Below are positions 23,326 to 32,479 of a DNA stretch of 64,000 bases, piece by piece. Both the position numbers and the translations under genes were made by a program. Source of the stretch: Myrica gale. Lineage: Eukaryota > Streptophyta > Magnoliopsida > Fagales > Myricaceae. Location: NCBI GenBank assembly GCA_963930655.1, contig OZ005603.1, positions 22,520,201 through 22,584,200 of the forward strand. The letters run 5' to 3'. The notes under the pieces were generated by a model, which saw only the letters and a list, made by a program, of their open reading frames with translations, was not told the DNA's origin and searched no databases. Position 1 is the first letter of the stretch; every line of letters starts with the position of its first letter.

Positions 23326-23785
23326 CGACTTGATCCCAAAAAGAATCAGGTGGTAGACTTTCAAAAGGTTCTTCTTCATCTTCAACGACTTGTTTCTCTT
23401 TGTCCATAGCCCCTTTATTCACAACAAACAACTTATACCTTTTCCTTTTCTCTTATCCATGGCTAGCTTTGTCTCCGAATGCAGCCACATACAGAATGAT
23501 CATATTATGACCTTTACGGTAGGTCACCATCTCCAACATGTCTATATCTGACGATATCAGCACCATCCTGTCATCAATAGACTTTGATGGGTGAGCTTAG
23601 TACATCAAGTCACCATGTGTGTATCCATACTCAGTACATATCTCTTCCACCTTAAAGAATGAGAGGCAGTCCATATCCCATGGCTCATGGTGTAACTCCC
23701 TCTTGCCTCCAAAGTACTCAGTGTGTGGCACCCTCTGAAACCATCCCCCATAGTTTATCTCAAACAACACAACTTCATTGCTCAT

Positions 23786-25365
23786 TGTTTATGAACTTGG
23801 CAGATTTGAAGAGCAAAAACAAATGTTAAACAATGGAGATCCTAATGTATGTACTTCAAATCAAACAGCAAGTATGCATTGAATATCAACTTATAGATAG
23901 TATCAACTAACACAAATACTGCATAAATTAAACAGCAAGTAGAAAATCACAAGGTATAACAGACATATATCCAGACACAAATACTGAATGGAGAAGAACT
24001 AGGATCGGTCAACAATAAGAGTAAGGCAAATAAAAAATGGTTTAAGATTGAAAATTTATTGTACGTGATTGTGATTGTTTAAACTAGCATCAGGGTAATG
24101 TACATTAAGCCAAACATACGTGACTGAGATTGTCTAGACCATCTAACTTTACATAACAACAAACAACAAATAAAACAACAAACATATAAGTCATACTCCA
24201 ACACATACGTGACTGAGATTGTTTAAACCACTATCCGAAACAACAAACATTATCCAGCAAGTAATGTACAACCCTATAATACATGAGAGCATTTCAAATT
24301 ATGAATCTAGCCTTATTTGACAAACTAACTATACATATAATTTTGCTTTGACAAACCAACTTCACACATAAGATCATTTTCTGTTTCACATTCATTTAAA
24401 TTATATCAAGCTAAACCATTGGTAAAGGAAGCCTTATAAAGGTTACATAGGGTAGATAATTGAGAATTTCATGCTATAATTGGAAGAGATTCTACATACC
24501 TCAAACAGAAAAAGAGAGTCAATTTGAGCTATTTGTTCCAGGGTGATGAAGGGCAAATATTTGAGCTTGATTCAAATAATGCAAGATAATAAACTAGATT
24601 GAAAGACAAGAACAGAGAAACACAACCACAAAGAAAAACATATTAGGCACACAAACAAACACAAACGTGCTTTTAAAAAACAAGCATTATGCTTCTCGTG
24701 TGGTCTCATCCTCCTTGACTTCAGATCCAACGAAAAAGGTAGAGCAAGATACTACAACACTATCAGCACATTGTTTTACCTCAAACAGTGTCCTTTATAC
24801 ATGACGTGCTAACATTTTAAATATGGCCGCCACCAACATATGCAAAGGAGGGGACCATTTCAAATGGTTACCAGTCGAGGAAGGGGACAAGCAACTTGAA
24901 GAAAACCATAAAGAAACCCGATTGACCCTACCATTTATCACCCACTCACACCAATATAAACGATAATAGAAGAAACCCATCAACTTGTCACCCACTGACC
25001 TAACATAAAGCACCAGAAACTGACCCAAAATAAAGCACCAGCAACTGACCCATTCGCAAGCAATGGCATTAAAAGAGCAATACGATACGATTGGGCGAAA
25101 AAGGGAAAATATCATACATTCGTCGTAAAACAGCAACGAACGTTCTTCCTTGCACTGAAATGGAAGCTAAATCTCAACCCTATCAGTTTCCGACAGTGGT
25201 GATTTCAGAGAGAAGGAATGGGTTCGTCTTTGGGGGCAAAGGAAATGATATTGTTGTTTTTGAATGTCACAGGCAAAACACACTGTTTAGGGCACGGGGC
25301 GGAAATAATTAAAAATTTCAACGACACTATTTCAAAGGGGGCAGTTTCATATTTTCGCGTGGAAT
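23786..25365. other. 5' flank/leader of the MULE gene
   Basis: This stretch is non-coding. It contains three copies of a motif like 'acgtgattgtgattgtttaaac'/'acgtgactgagattgt(t/c)taaacc' at about 24064, 24119 and 24207, which may be subterminal or promoter repeats. Open frames at 24795-25136 and 25205-25465 have no recognisable domain. Confidence 0.35.
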
Positions 25366-25560
25366 GGATGTCACGTGTGAAGGAAAACGTGCGAGTTAAC
25401 GCCAAAACTTGATCCCGAATAGATTTGAAACGGGACACGTAGATTGAGGTGGTGGACTGTAACAAGTTCGAGTTTAGGGGAGTTTTTTTAGATTAGTGTG
25501 TAAATTCGTGGGGGAAATTGTAATTAAGCCTTTAAAAAATTTATACATTTTATTATATTA
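25366..25560. repeat. MULE-like terminal region (second copy)
   Basis: It shares an ordered set of blocks with positions 1-175 and ends 'gggggaaattgtaattaagcc'. It lies upstream of the minus-strand MULE transposase, where that element's 5' terminal inverted repeat is expected. The partner repeat beyond 18430 was not found, consistent with truncation at the LTR junction. Boundaries are approximate. Confidence 0.5.
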
Positions 25561-26291
25561 AATTATTTTTATACACGTGGCATGTGCGCATGATGATCAT
25601 TCCTTAAGCCCTCCAAAACACGTGTCACTCTAATGTTGAACGTGATTAGCCACGTTAGCTATTTCTATCCAATAGCTATGTCAATGTTAACAAAAGGATA
25701 AAACCCACGCGGGCATTATCTCAAGGAGCTGATTTAGGAAGAATTAAAAATTGAGGATTGATTTGTAGATTCGTTAAACTACAGGGATTAGCTGATAAAT
25801 GTAACCATTCAAAAATGTTGCATGAGTTATCGTTGAGATAATACACAGCTCTCGAGTTAACCGTATATTATTCGATTATTTGTATTTTAACTTATCTATG
25901 ATTAAATGTAGGAAAGTCACTTCTATCCCTGAAACTTTCACCCAAATATTATTTACGGATCTAAATCATAAATCTCATGCATTTTTGCCGTGCATTAATC
26001 TTCACACTCTACTAAAATTATATACTTGAAATATACAGAAAATAGGCTACGTAGTACAATATGGACGGTTGAATCCAATGATAAGAACAATATTGATGAA
26101 TTTTATAATTTGAGGGCTAGACGTAAAGAAATTAATACTTTGAAAGCTCAAAAATTACATTTAGTTTTTATATTTGAGCTTTCCCTACCGTCGGGGATTT
26201 TTGTAATCTTAGATCTTTGATTTCAGATCGTTTTATTTTGTATGTGATATAATTAATAAGAAAAGTTGTTTGTATCAGTAGTGGCAGCACA
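25561..26291. other. Intergenic, possible hAT 5' remnant
   Basis: No gene is supported. The open frame at 26026-26220 has no recognised domain. A 5' hAT terminus (TAGGGGTG) expected for the element to the right was not found here. Confidence 0.35.
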
Positions 26292-26839
26292 ATGGGGAGG
26301 GAAAGGGGAAGTTCGAGTCCGTTGTGTATCTTGCAAGAATTTCATCAGTCTCGGGCATCTAGGAATTTGTTAGATTGCAAGAGTGAGTTGGAACGTTATT
26401 ACTTGGAGGATGTGGAGTCACCTAGTTCAGAGTTTGATATTTTGACTTGGTGGAAGGTTAATTCCACCAAATTTCCAGTTATTGCTCAAATTGCACGGGA
26501 TGTGCTAGCTATTCCCATCACTACCGTTGCTTCAGAGTCTGCATTCAGCACTGGAGGGTGCGTTCTGGATCCCTATCGGAGCTCATTGGCTCCAAAAACA
26601 GTTGAGACTCTCATATGTGCTCAGAATTGGCTACGGTCAACACCCATTACCCCTGCCCAACGAGTCTTAAAAATAGTTGAGGATTTTGAAAGCTTTAGAC
26701 TAGACTCAGGTAATAATGTTCTCTTAAATTCAATTCATTTAATGTTTTGGTTCATATTTTTGTTTAATTAATGTTGTTTCCATCTTTTTATATAGAATTG
26801 GAAGCTGATCCTATGCGTATCTTGTTAGACGAATCTTGA
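26292..26839 (+). pseudogene. hAT transposase C-terminal fragment (RICESLEEPER/DAYSLEEPER type)
   Basis: The frame from ATG 26292 encodes 'ELERYYLEDVESPSSEFDIL', 'WWKVNSTKFPVIAQIARDVL', 'IPITTVASESAFSTGG' and 'DPYRSSLAPKTVETLICAQ', the hAT C-terminal dimerisation domain. A likely intron (donor GTAATAATG at 26710, acceptor ATAG near 26795) joins a last exon ending in 'MRILLDES' at the stop 26837-26839. The BED finger, DDE core and most of the protein are missing upstream, so the element is 5'-truncated. Plant domesticated SLEEPER genes share this domain, but the missing core and the adjacent transposon end argue for a transposon relic. Confidence 0.8.
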
Positions 26840-27811
26840 ATGAGTTGGATTTGGACATTATGTGATTGTGAGTAATATGTTACTTCTAAATTCTAATGTT
26901 CCACTTATTTGTCAATCTTTTTATCTTAATTATAACTTTTAAGTTCTAACTGTAATTCATTGTCTACAGGATGGAAAGCAAAAGGAATTGTTTTTTTTCC
27001 AGTAATTGACAGTACATTTTACTTAAGCTTTTCAATTCTCATATATTCGAATGGAGTTGTTTAATGTAGTTTGTTTCATTTGTTAGTTTGCACTTTGCAG
27101 AGATTAGAAATTGATTTAATGTTGGTTTTGTTTTTATTTTTTGTTATTTCTGCAAAGTAGTGTTAATTTTGTTTTTATTTTTTATGTTTTGTTATGTCTG
27201 TTAAGTTGTATGTTAATGTTTGATTCGATTAACATGTGATCTAGTTACTTAGTAGTTATTAATGATATACGTATATAGTATATTCGAATGGAGTAATTTT
27301 GTTCTATATACTTATATCGGAATGAATTTTTTTAGGGGATAAGGCTACAATTTATCATTTTTAGCAATCTGCAAAAAAATAAAGAGCAATGACATGACCT
27401 TAAATCCAATATATTCGAATGGAGGGTTTTTATTTTTGGTCGAACTCGACCTTATATGGATAGTGCCATAGTGGATACAATGACCTTAAATTTGCAAAAG
27501 ATGCCAATTATTGTTTTAGAGGGCTTAAAATGCTAGTCACAACTTAAAATGACCTTAAATCCAATATTTTTGGCCCAACTCGAAAAATAGCCCAATTTAA
27601 ATATCTGCCCAAAAAAGCCCAATAGGCCTATTTCAAATTCGGCCCAAATACGAATCCGGCCCGAAATTCGATTCGAATCCGAATATACCGACTGAACCGG
27701 ATATTAGCCCATTTCGGACCAGATTCGGATCCATTATCCGGAATCCGAAAATTTCGGATTCGGATTCAGATAGAGTATTTCCGAATCCGAATTTTTCGGT
27801 GCACACCCCTA
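26840..27811 (+). mobile_element. hAT element 3' end with subterminal repeats
   Basis: Downstream of the hAT fragment the 14-mer ATATTCGAATGGAG occurs three times (27043-27056, 27280-27293, 27411-27424). It is followed by a dense CCGAA/TTCGG-rich block (27640-27800) and a terminus '...GGTGCACACCCCTA' at 27811. Its complement, TAGGGGTGTGCACC, is typical of plant hAT terminal inverted repeats. The 5' partner is not in the window. Confidence 0.65.
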
Positions 27812-27989
27812 CTTACTTCCCATATATTAACCTAGCTTTCTACACTCAAGAAGGTTCGACAACCTACCAGACCAATAAGCTCAATCCAACATTTTAATAC
27901 TTGGTCCTAAGTCTCTATTAAGCATGCAAAAACACAATTGTAAGTAGCGGAAAAAGAAATGGAGAAAAAAACAAGGGAAAAAAAATCAT

Positions 27990-28312
27990 TATGTGACCTG
28001 ATGAACTATGACGTTAATATCACTTTGGGAGTTTGAAGTACGAAGTTTGTCATATTGAGCCTGAACTATAACGTTAATGTCACTTTAAGAGTTTGAACTA
28101 CCAAATTTGTTATATTGAGCCTTCAAACGGTCAAATAAGATCCGACCGTCAAAATCATACAATGTGTTATAAAAGAGCAATGTAATACGATTTTGACTAT
28201 TAACTCTTATTTGAAAGTGTAAAATAATAATTTTGGTAGTTCAAGAGCTCAATGTGACAATAATTGATAGTTAGGAGCCCCAAAATGATATTGGCACCAT
28301 AGTTCAAGGGTG
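27990..28312. repeat. MITE with duplicated left arm
   Basis: The left arm 'tgaactatgacgttaatatcacttt' is inverted on the right as 'aaatgatattggcaccatagttcaa'. The left arm is itself tandemly repeated: a ~60-bp unit from about 27999 recurs from about 28064 ('gaactata(t)acgttaat(a/g)tcacttt', then 'tatattgagcct'). No coding is present. Confidence 0.6.
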
Positions 28313-28821
28313 AAAAATGAAAATTCTCTAGAAAATAAGTATAAAAAGTTGAGTCAAAATATTAGTGAGAAAATTCGCTTCTTGCTTCCAAATTATGGAA
28401 CTAATATCATTCAATGGTCAAAACTACTGATTTCGTCGCATTGTGTACTCAAACTATCAAAATTCATGAAAATGCACTTTAACCATACCATACCATACCA
28501 TATACCATTGAAAACGTGACATAATCTTGACGGTCATATCCTAACGTTATGTCCAGTAATCTTGACGGTCATTAGTTTCATCCATCAGCAGCACTAAAAT
28601 CCGCAAAGAGATCACTGGACACCAGTGACAAAGCTTTGCTAATTGCAGGTATCAACTGAAAGTCTTGAATTTTTAACAACATTCATCTACGAAGCAGTTG
28701 TACAGGTTGGAGAGAGTGCGAGAACCGAATCCTTAAAATAAAATTTTCGTATGACAACTTATTTAAGAGCAAGGGAAAAAGGTAATATAAGAAGCAGAAA
28801 ATCAGAACTTTTGGCGGCACC
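28313..28821. other. 3' flank of SURF6-like gene
   Basis: Non-coding, includes the likely 3'UTR of the minus-strand SURF6-like gene. The phrase 'tcttgacggtcat' occurs twice (28525 and 28561). Confidence 0.4.
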
Positions 28822-29871
28822 TTAATTTGGTCCTCCATTAATAAAACCTTCCTTTCGACCTTCGAATCCTGGACGCATTAGCTTTTTCTCTCTCTTCGCA
28901 ATTCTCCGCATTTTCTTGTCGTGAATCCTCTGTGATATATTTTCTGATCTCTTTTGCTGTTTCTCTGCTTTCATCTTCTCTGTTGTCTGCAGCCTATCCT
29001 TCCATTTCTCAGTGTTCTTCTGATGCCTCTTCTTCTCCTTGTGTATGCTCTTTTTCAGGAGGTTTGGGTCATCATGAACCTTATCACCAGCTGCTCTACT
29101 TGTTGCTGCTTTCCACGAATGCTTCTTCGAGATAATCTGACCTTTTTCAGGATCTTTCTTCGCCTCTTTCAATCTCTTTGCCCTTTCAAGCTCCTTAATC
29201 TTTGATAGTCTCCTCTTCTTCTTCTTTCCATGCTCTTCTTCCTCATCCCCAAGTTTGACAGGAGTAAATGCAAGTTCCTTTGAAGCCTCTGCAATATCCT
29301 TCTCCACTTTATCTGCAGAACTACTTGTCATTGGTTTCCTTTGGTCGGAAATAGAGTCTCTCTTGCGCTTCTTCTGGAGAAATCCTTTCTTGTTGTCATT
29401 CCCAAACCTCTTCTTTGCTCTATTTGAATCTCCGAAATTTCTATTTGCTCGGGACTCTTCAATTTTTTGATGCAGCCGTTGTCGAAGTTCTTCTAATGTC
29501 ACCTTCCGTTCATTATCTTCAAGGCCAGATGACATAGGTTTGATTTCTATTTCCTCATCCTCGCTCTCATTTGAGTTTTCTTTCTCTAAGCTTTGCTTCA
29601 GCAAATCAAGTGTGGTTGTGGAAGACTTCTCTGGATCCAAACGATCTCTTCGAGCTTTCTTAATGTTATCCCTTGATTCTTTCTTTGCCATAGCCTTTTC
29701 GACCTTACTGAGGCCCTGAAACCATGGCCTATCCTTATCATTCAGCACATAGAATTTCGCAGGGAATAACTCAACCAACTTGTCAAAGAACAGAGAATGC
29801 TGCTGAATAGTAGACTTCAAATCGGTGTCAGGTTTAGAATCAGATGTAGGCTTTTGCTTTTTATTCTTCAT
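28822..29871 (-). CDS. SURF6/Rrp14-like ribosome biogenesis protein
   Basis: The 349-residue basic, Lys/Arg/Glu-rich protein has an N-terminal 'FFDKLVELFPAKFYVLNDKDRPWFQGLSK' block. A linker leads to 'VTLEELRQRLHQKIEESR', and the C-terminal SURF6 region follows ('PVKLGDEEEE', 'SWKAATSRAAGDKVHDDPNLLKKS', 'KEKKRHQKNTEKWKDR', then a basic helix). Homologues (yeast Rrp14, animal SURF6) are nucleolar and assist pre-rRNA processing for both subunits. I chose ATG 29871-29869: it follows a good acceptor (TGTGCAG), so a 5'UTR intron probably runs to the donor GAG/GTTTTT at 30623-30622. The coding region itself is uninterrupted and intact. The promoter has motifs typical of ribosome genes. Confidence 0.88.
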   Translation of the reverse strand: MKNKKQKPTSDSKPDTDLKSTIQQHSLFFDKLVELFPAKFYVLNDKDRPWFQGLSKVEKAMAKKESRDNIKKARRDRLDPEKSSTTTLDLLKQSLEKENSNESEDEEIEIKPMSSGLEDNERKVTLEELRQRLHQKIEESRANRNFGDSNRAKKRFGNDNKKGFLQKKRKRDSISDQRKPMTSSSADKVEKDIAEASKELAFTPVKLGDEEEEHGKKKKRRLSKIKELERAKRLKEAKKDPEKGQIISKKHSWKAATSRAAGDKVHDDPNLLKKSIHKEKKRHQKNTEKWKDRLQTTEKMKAEKQQKRSENISQRIHDKKMRRIAKREKKLMRPGFEGRKEGFINGGPN

Positions 29872-30623
29872 CTGCACAGTTTTTGAATGAAGCAGGGATT
29901 AGTATGAGAAATAGAGAGAGAGAGAGAGAGTGAACCATTCCCTCACTACAAGATTTACGTAGTGCCTTGGATATTACAGTTTACCCTCCATTTGAAATTG
30001 GGAGCTTGAGGCCGGGATAAGTGTAAAGTAAAAAATGACATGAAACTATATCCATTTCCTTTCTCTAAAAATCTCTTTTAAAAGGAGAAACATGAAACAT
30101 TACAAGCTTGTCGACCTCAATCAAAAGAAGCTAAATTGCAGAAAACATGCCCTTCCTGCAGTAAAGTTTCATCCCCTATAAAATACTTCAGCTTTCAGGC
30201 AAACGTACGCATCATCATAAGCCCCACCAAGTCGTTTTCAGCAAAAGAAAAACATATATACAACACAAATTTTGCCTATCACTAATTTTCTGATACAAAT
30301 GGTATCCAACACGTATGAATTTGCAGTCAGAACATTGATTTCCTCCAACAACCTACCCAAATGTCCAGTAATCGATTCATATATACACATTCCACTATGC
30401 TTTAACTTATCCCCCCCTACTGTCAAAATTCAACAAGTATCCCAAACAACAGCAATTAAAATTAAACCCAGAAAGTGAGAGCATACATCAAAAGAAAAAT
30501 AGAGAACTCCAATTTCGGCCAAATAGGAACAAACGAAAAGAAGAAGGTTAAGATTATAGTTCGTCTTTATACACAACAACAAAGAAATAGAAAAAGATAA
30601 AGATTTAAAAAAAAAAAAAAAAC
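29872..30623 (-). other. Inferred 5'UTR intron of SURF6-like gene
   Basis: The donor GT is at 30623-30622 ('AGTTGAG/GTTTTT') and the acceptor AG at 29873-29872, immediately before the start codon. It has a T-rich tract and GA microsatellite near 29915-29930. Inferred from splice-like signals only. Confidence 0.5.
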
Positions 30624-30727
30624 CTCAACTGCTGCTGACAACTGAGAGGAGGAGAGGGGCTGCTTCATAAAAGACTGCGCGTTTTCAAGGGGGCAAGCCG
30701 GCAAGGGTTGAACGGTGTCATGGTCCT

Positions 30728-30911
30728 ACCCTAAGTGAAGGGCAGATTGGGAAGGACGAAATTAGGGTTCGGCGGGGAAAGGAGGCATTTTGAAGAAGAA
30801 GGATCGAGAAGTTTCAAGTGGATCGATGTCAGTTGCGAAGCATAAACTCAAATTCGTTGACTGGGCCAAATGGGTCGAGCTGGCAATATGGGCTTGCGTT
30901 CATTGTGGGCC
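30728..30911 (-). promoter_or_regulatory. Telo-box-like and site II-like cluster upstream of SURF6-like gene
   Basis: AACCCTAA lies on the minus strand at 30769-30762 and ACCCTAA on the plus strand at 30728-30734. TGGGCC/T occurs at 30862-30867, 30889-30894 and 30906-30911. Telo boxes with site II (TGGGCY) elements are a known signature of plant ribosomal-protein and nucleolar gene promoters, the latter bound by TCP factors. Spacing and order fit control of the SURF6-like gene. Confidence 0.65.
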
Positions 30912-30999
30912 GTTATCTTTGTTCTTAGCTTAATTATGTTTCCTGCTTTCAGCCCGTTTGTTTGGGTCTGGGGTCTCTATGACCCAATACTGCTCATTG

Positions 31000-32154
31000 C
31001 TAATCCTGCTTTTTGCCATTAATTAAGCGATAATCCTGGTATTATGTTACAATTATGCGTGATTAGGGCTGTAAAGTTTGAATCTTGCGCAGGTGGATAT
31101 TTGGGAAGGAAGATATCGGAGTGAGTTAGAAGATTCGGGAGTTAGATCCTTTGAAGTTGCGAACGACTAGCGTGGATTAAGGGTGTTGAGCACCTGGGCT
31201 GGGTTATGGTTTGCTATGGGCTTCGTCCCTATAGTAGTTTATTGGTAGTCTTATTCTGCTTGAGGGCTTAGGCTCATTAGTTGGTTATCCCTGGCTCAAC
31301 CCGTGTGGGATGGGAGACCAGATTATAGGGCAACTTGTCTTCATTTGGAGTGCATCGAACCTGTGAGATTGTTTTCGTAGAAGGGAGGTTAGTCACTTCG
31401 AATTGGCTTATTAGCAAGGTGGAGTTACATACTAATTGGAATCTAGTTACATACAAGAAATTTGTAACATATTAAGGGTAATCGGCCGCATGCTAATCGT
31501 CATTACTTTCATGCATCATGAGCCTTTGAACATCGTATGAGTTTTGTATAATAAATACGTACACAATGGGTATACATGAGTGCCAAACTGTTTTTTTTTA
31601 AAATACATGAGTGCCAATCATATATGTATTGTCCTATGAATTAAATGTATATTTACGTACCTACCTGCTGCATATACATATAATATAATTAGAAATATGT
31701 ATAAATATTACAGCCCAACAACTCCTGCCACAAACATATTTTCTCACAAACTCGTGGATTATCTTCATAAACTAATGCGCTATGAAGTTGTGGAATTTAA
31801 AATATCACGAAATGCGTGTGCTGTAAATATTAACCATTCTTTTTTCGTTTTTCTAAAGTGGAAATTATCTGTCTATATTGAGAGAAAAAAAAACATAATA
31901 CAAAAGGAAAAAGTTAAGTAGGATGAAGTAATAAAAAAAAATTATCTGAAACCCTCTTATATTCAGCGACCAAAATTTTAGCTCTCTAACAGATTTTAAG
32001 TATTTTTTAAATAAAAATAATAAAATTTGTTAAATGGTAAATAAAGAATATTTAAGATATTTTTTTAAATGAAAATATTAAAGTTAGTATAAATGATATT
32101 GAAATTTATGAAAAATTTTGAGATTTTAATATTATAGGTAAAAATTTTAATTTT
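31000..32154. other. Intergenic region between divergent genes
   Basis: No gene is supported. The stretch 31080-31460 is of higher complexity and unlike its AT-rich surroundings. It may be a repeat fragment but has no recognised ends. 31920-32154 is strongly AT-rich. Confidence 0.4.
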
Positions 32155-32385
32155 TAAAAAGTTAAGGAAATGTTTGGTTTATGTTTTGAGATATGTTTTT
32201 GTGTTTGTATTTTTTTAAAAATAGTGTAGATTCTATTGAGATCGATGAAAAGTGTGTTAAAAGTTATTAAAATTTATAAAAAATTATTAGAATTAATGAA
32301 AAGGTATTGAAATTATTAAAAAAATAAAAAAAACGTTTTGAAAAAATTTAAAACATGAAACAAACGTATCCTAAAACTTTTTCAA
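32155..32385. repeat. AT-rich MITE
   Basis: Inverted arms 'aaaagttaaggaaatgtttg' (about 32157) and 'caaacgtatcctaaaacttt' (about 32363) enclose an AT-rich core with internal 'aaatt(t/a)ataaaaaattatt' motifs. The ~230-bp size and layout fit a plant MITE. The target duplication is unclear. Confidence 0.55.
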
Positions 32386-32479
32386 ATCTAAACCTCGTAT
32401 CGTTGCAAGGTTTTGTTTTTATAACAAATACATCCGAAAAATCATCGGAATATTTTTTAAAGAATTCGCAGCCCAAGCC

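Larger units (their letters stand above)
19925..23785 (-). pseudogene. MuDR-type MULE transposase gene, decayed
   Basis: Read on the minus strand, the pieces are in the order of a plant MuDR transposase. The N-terminal domain is at 23785-23440 ('FEINYGGWFQRVPHTEYFGG', 'EPWDMDCLSFFKVEEI', then, out of frame, 'DMLEMVTY'). An acidic linker follows (23431-23225). The DNA-binding part is near 22029-21780, and the DDE core at 21619-21219 ('VSRCKLYRVKKKA', 'YRPLIGVDECFLKG', 'VVGRDGNENIYPFAF', which carry the first two catalytic Asp). The C-terminal domain is at 20786-20160 ('LSECFNAYIMDARDKPI', SWIM finger 'CGCQRWDVTSILCVHAI', CCHC-like 'CSKCGTVGHN'). Frameshifts, stops, a ~143-bp tandem duplication and a likely insertion at about 22120-23030 show it is dead. 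The enzyme would excise and insert MULE elements by their terminal repeats. Confidence 0.85.

Noticed and set aside
28932-29470. Plus-strand open frames over the SURF6-like gene
   Set aside because: Antisense shadows of a Lys/Glu-rich coding region; hydrophobic Leu/Ser/Phe composition with no domain.
29941-29966. 'CACTACAAGATTT' resembling a CACTA end
   Set aside because: It is followed quickly by an inverted 'acgtagtg' and no partner end or 3-bp duplication was found; it lies inside the SURF6 leader intron.
31290-31315. 'gtgggatgggagacc' resembling the 3' part of 5S rRNA (Cassandra-type TRIM)
   Set aside because: Only a few bases fit and no other 5S segments or LTR pair are found nearby.
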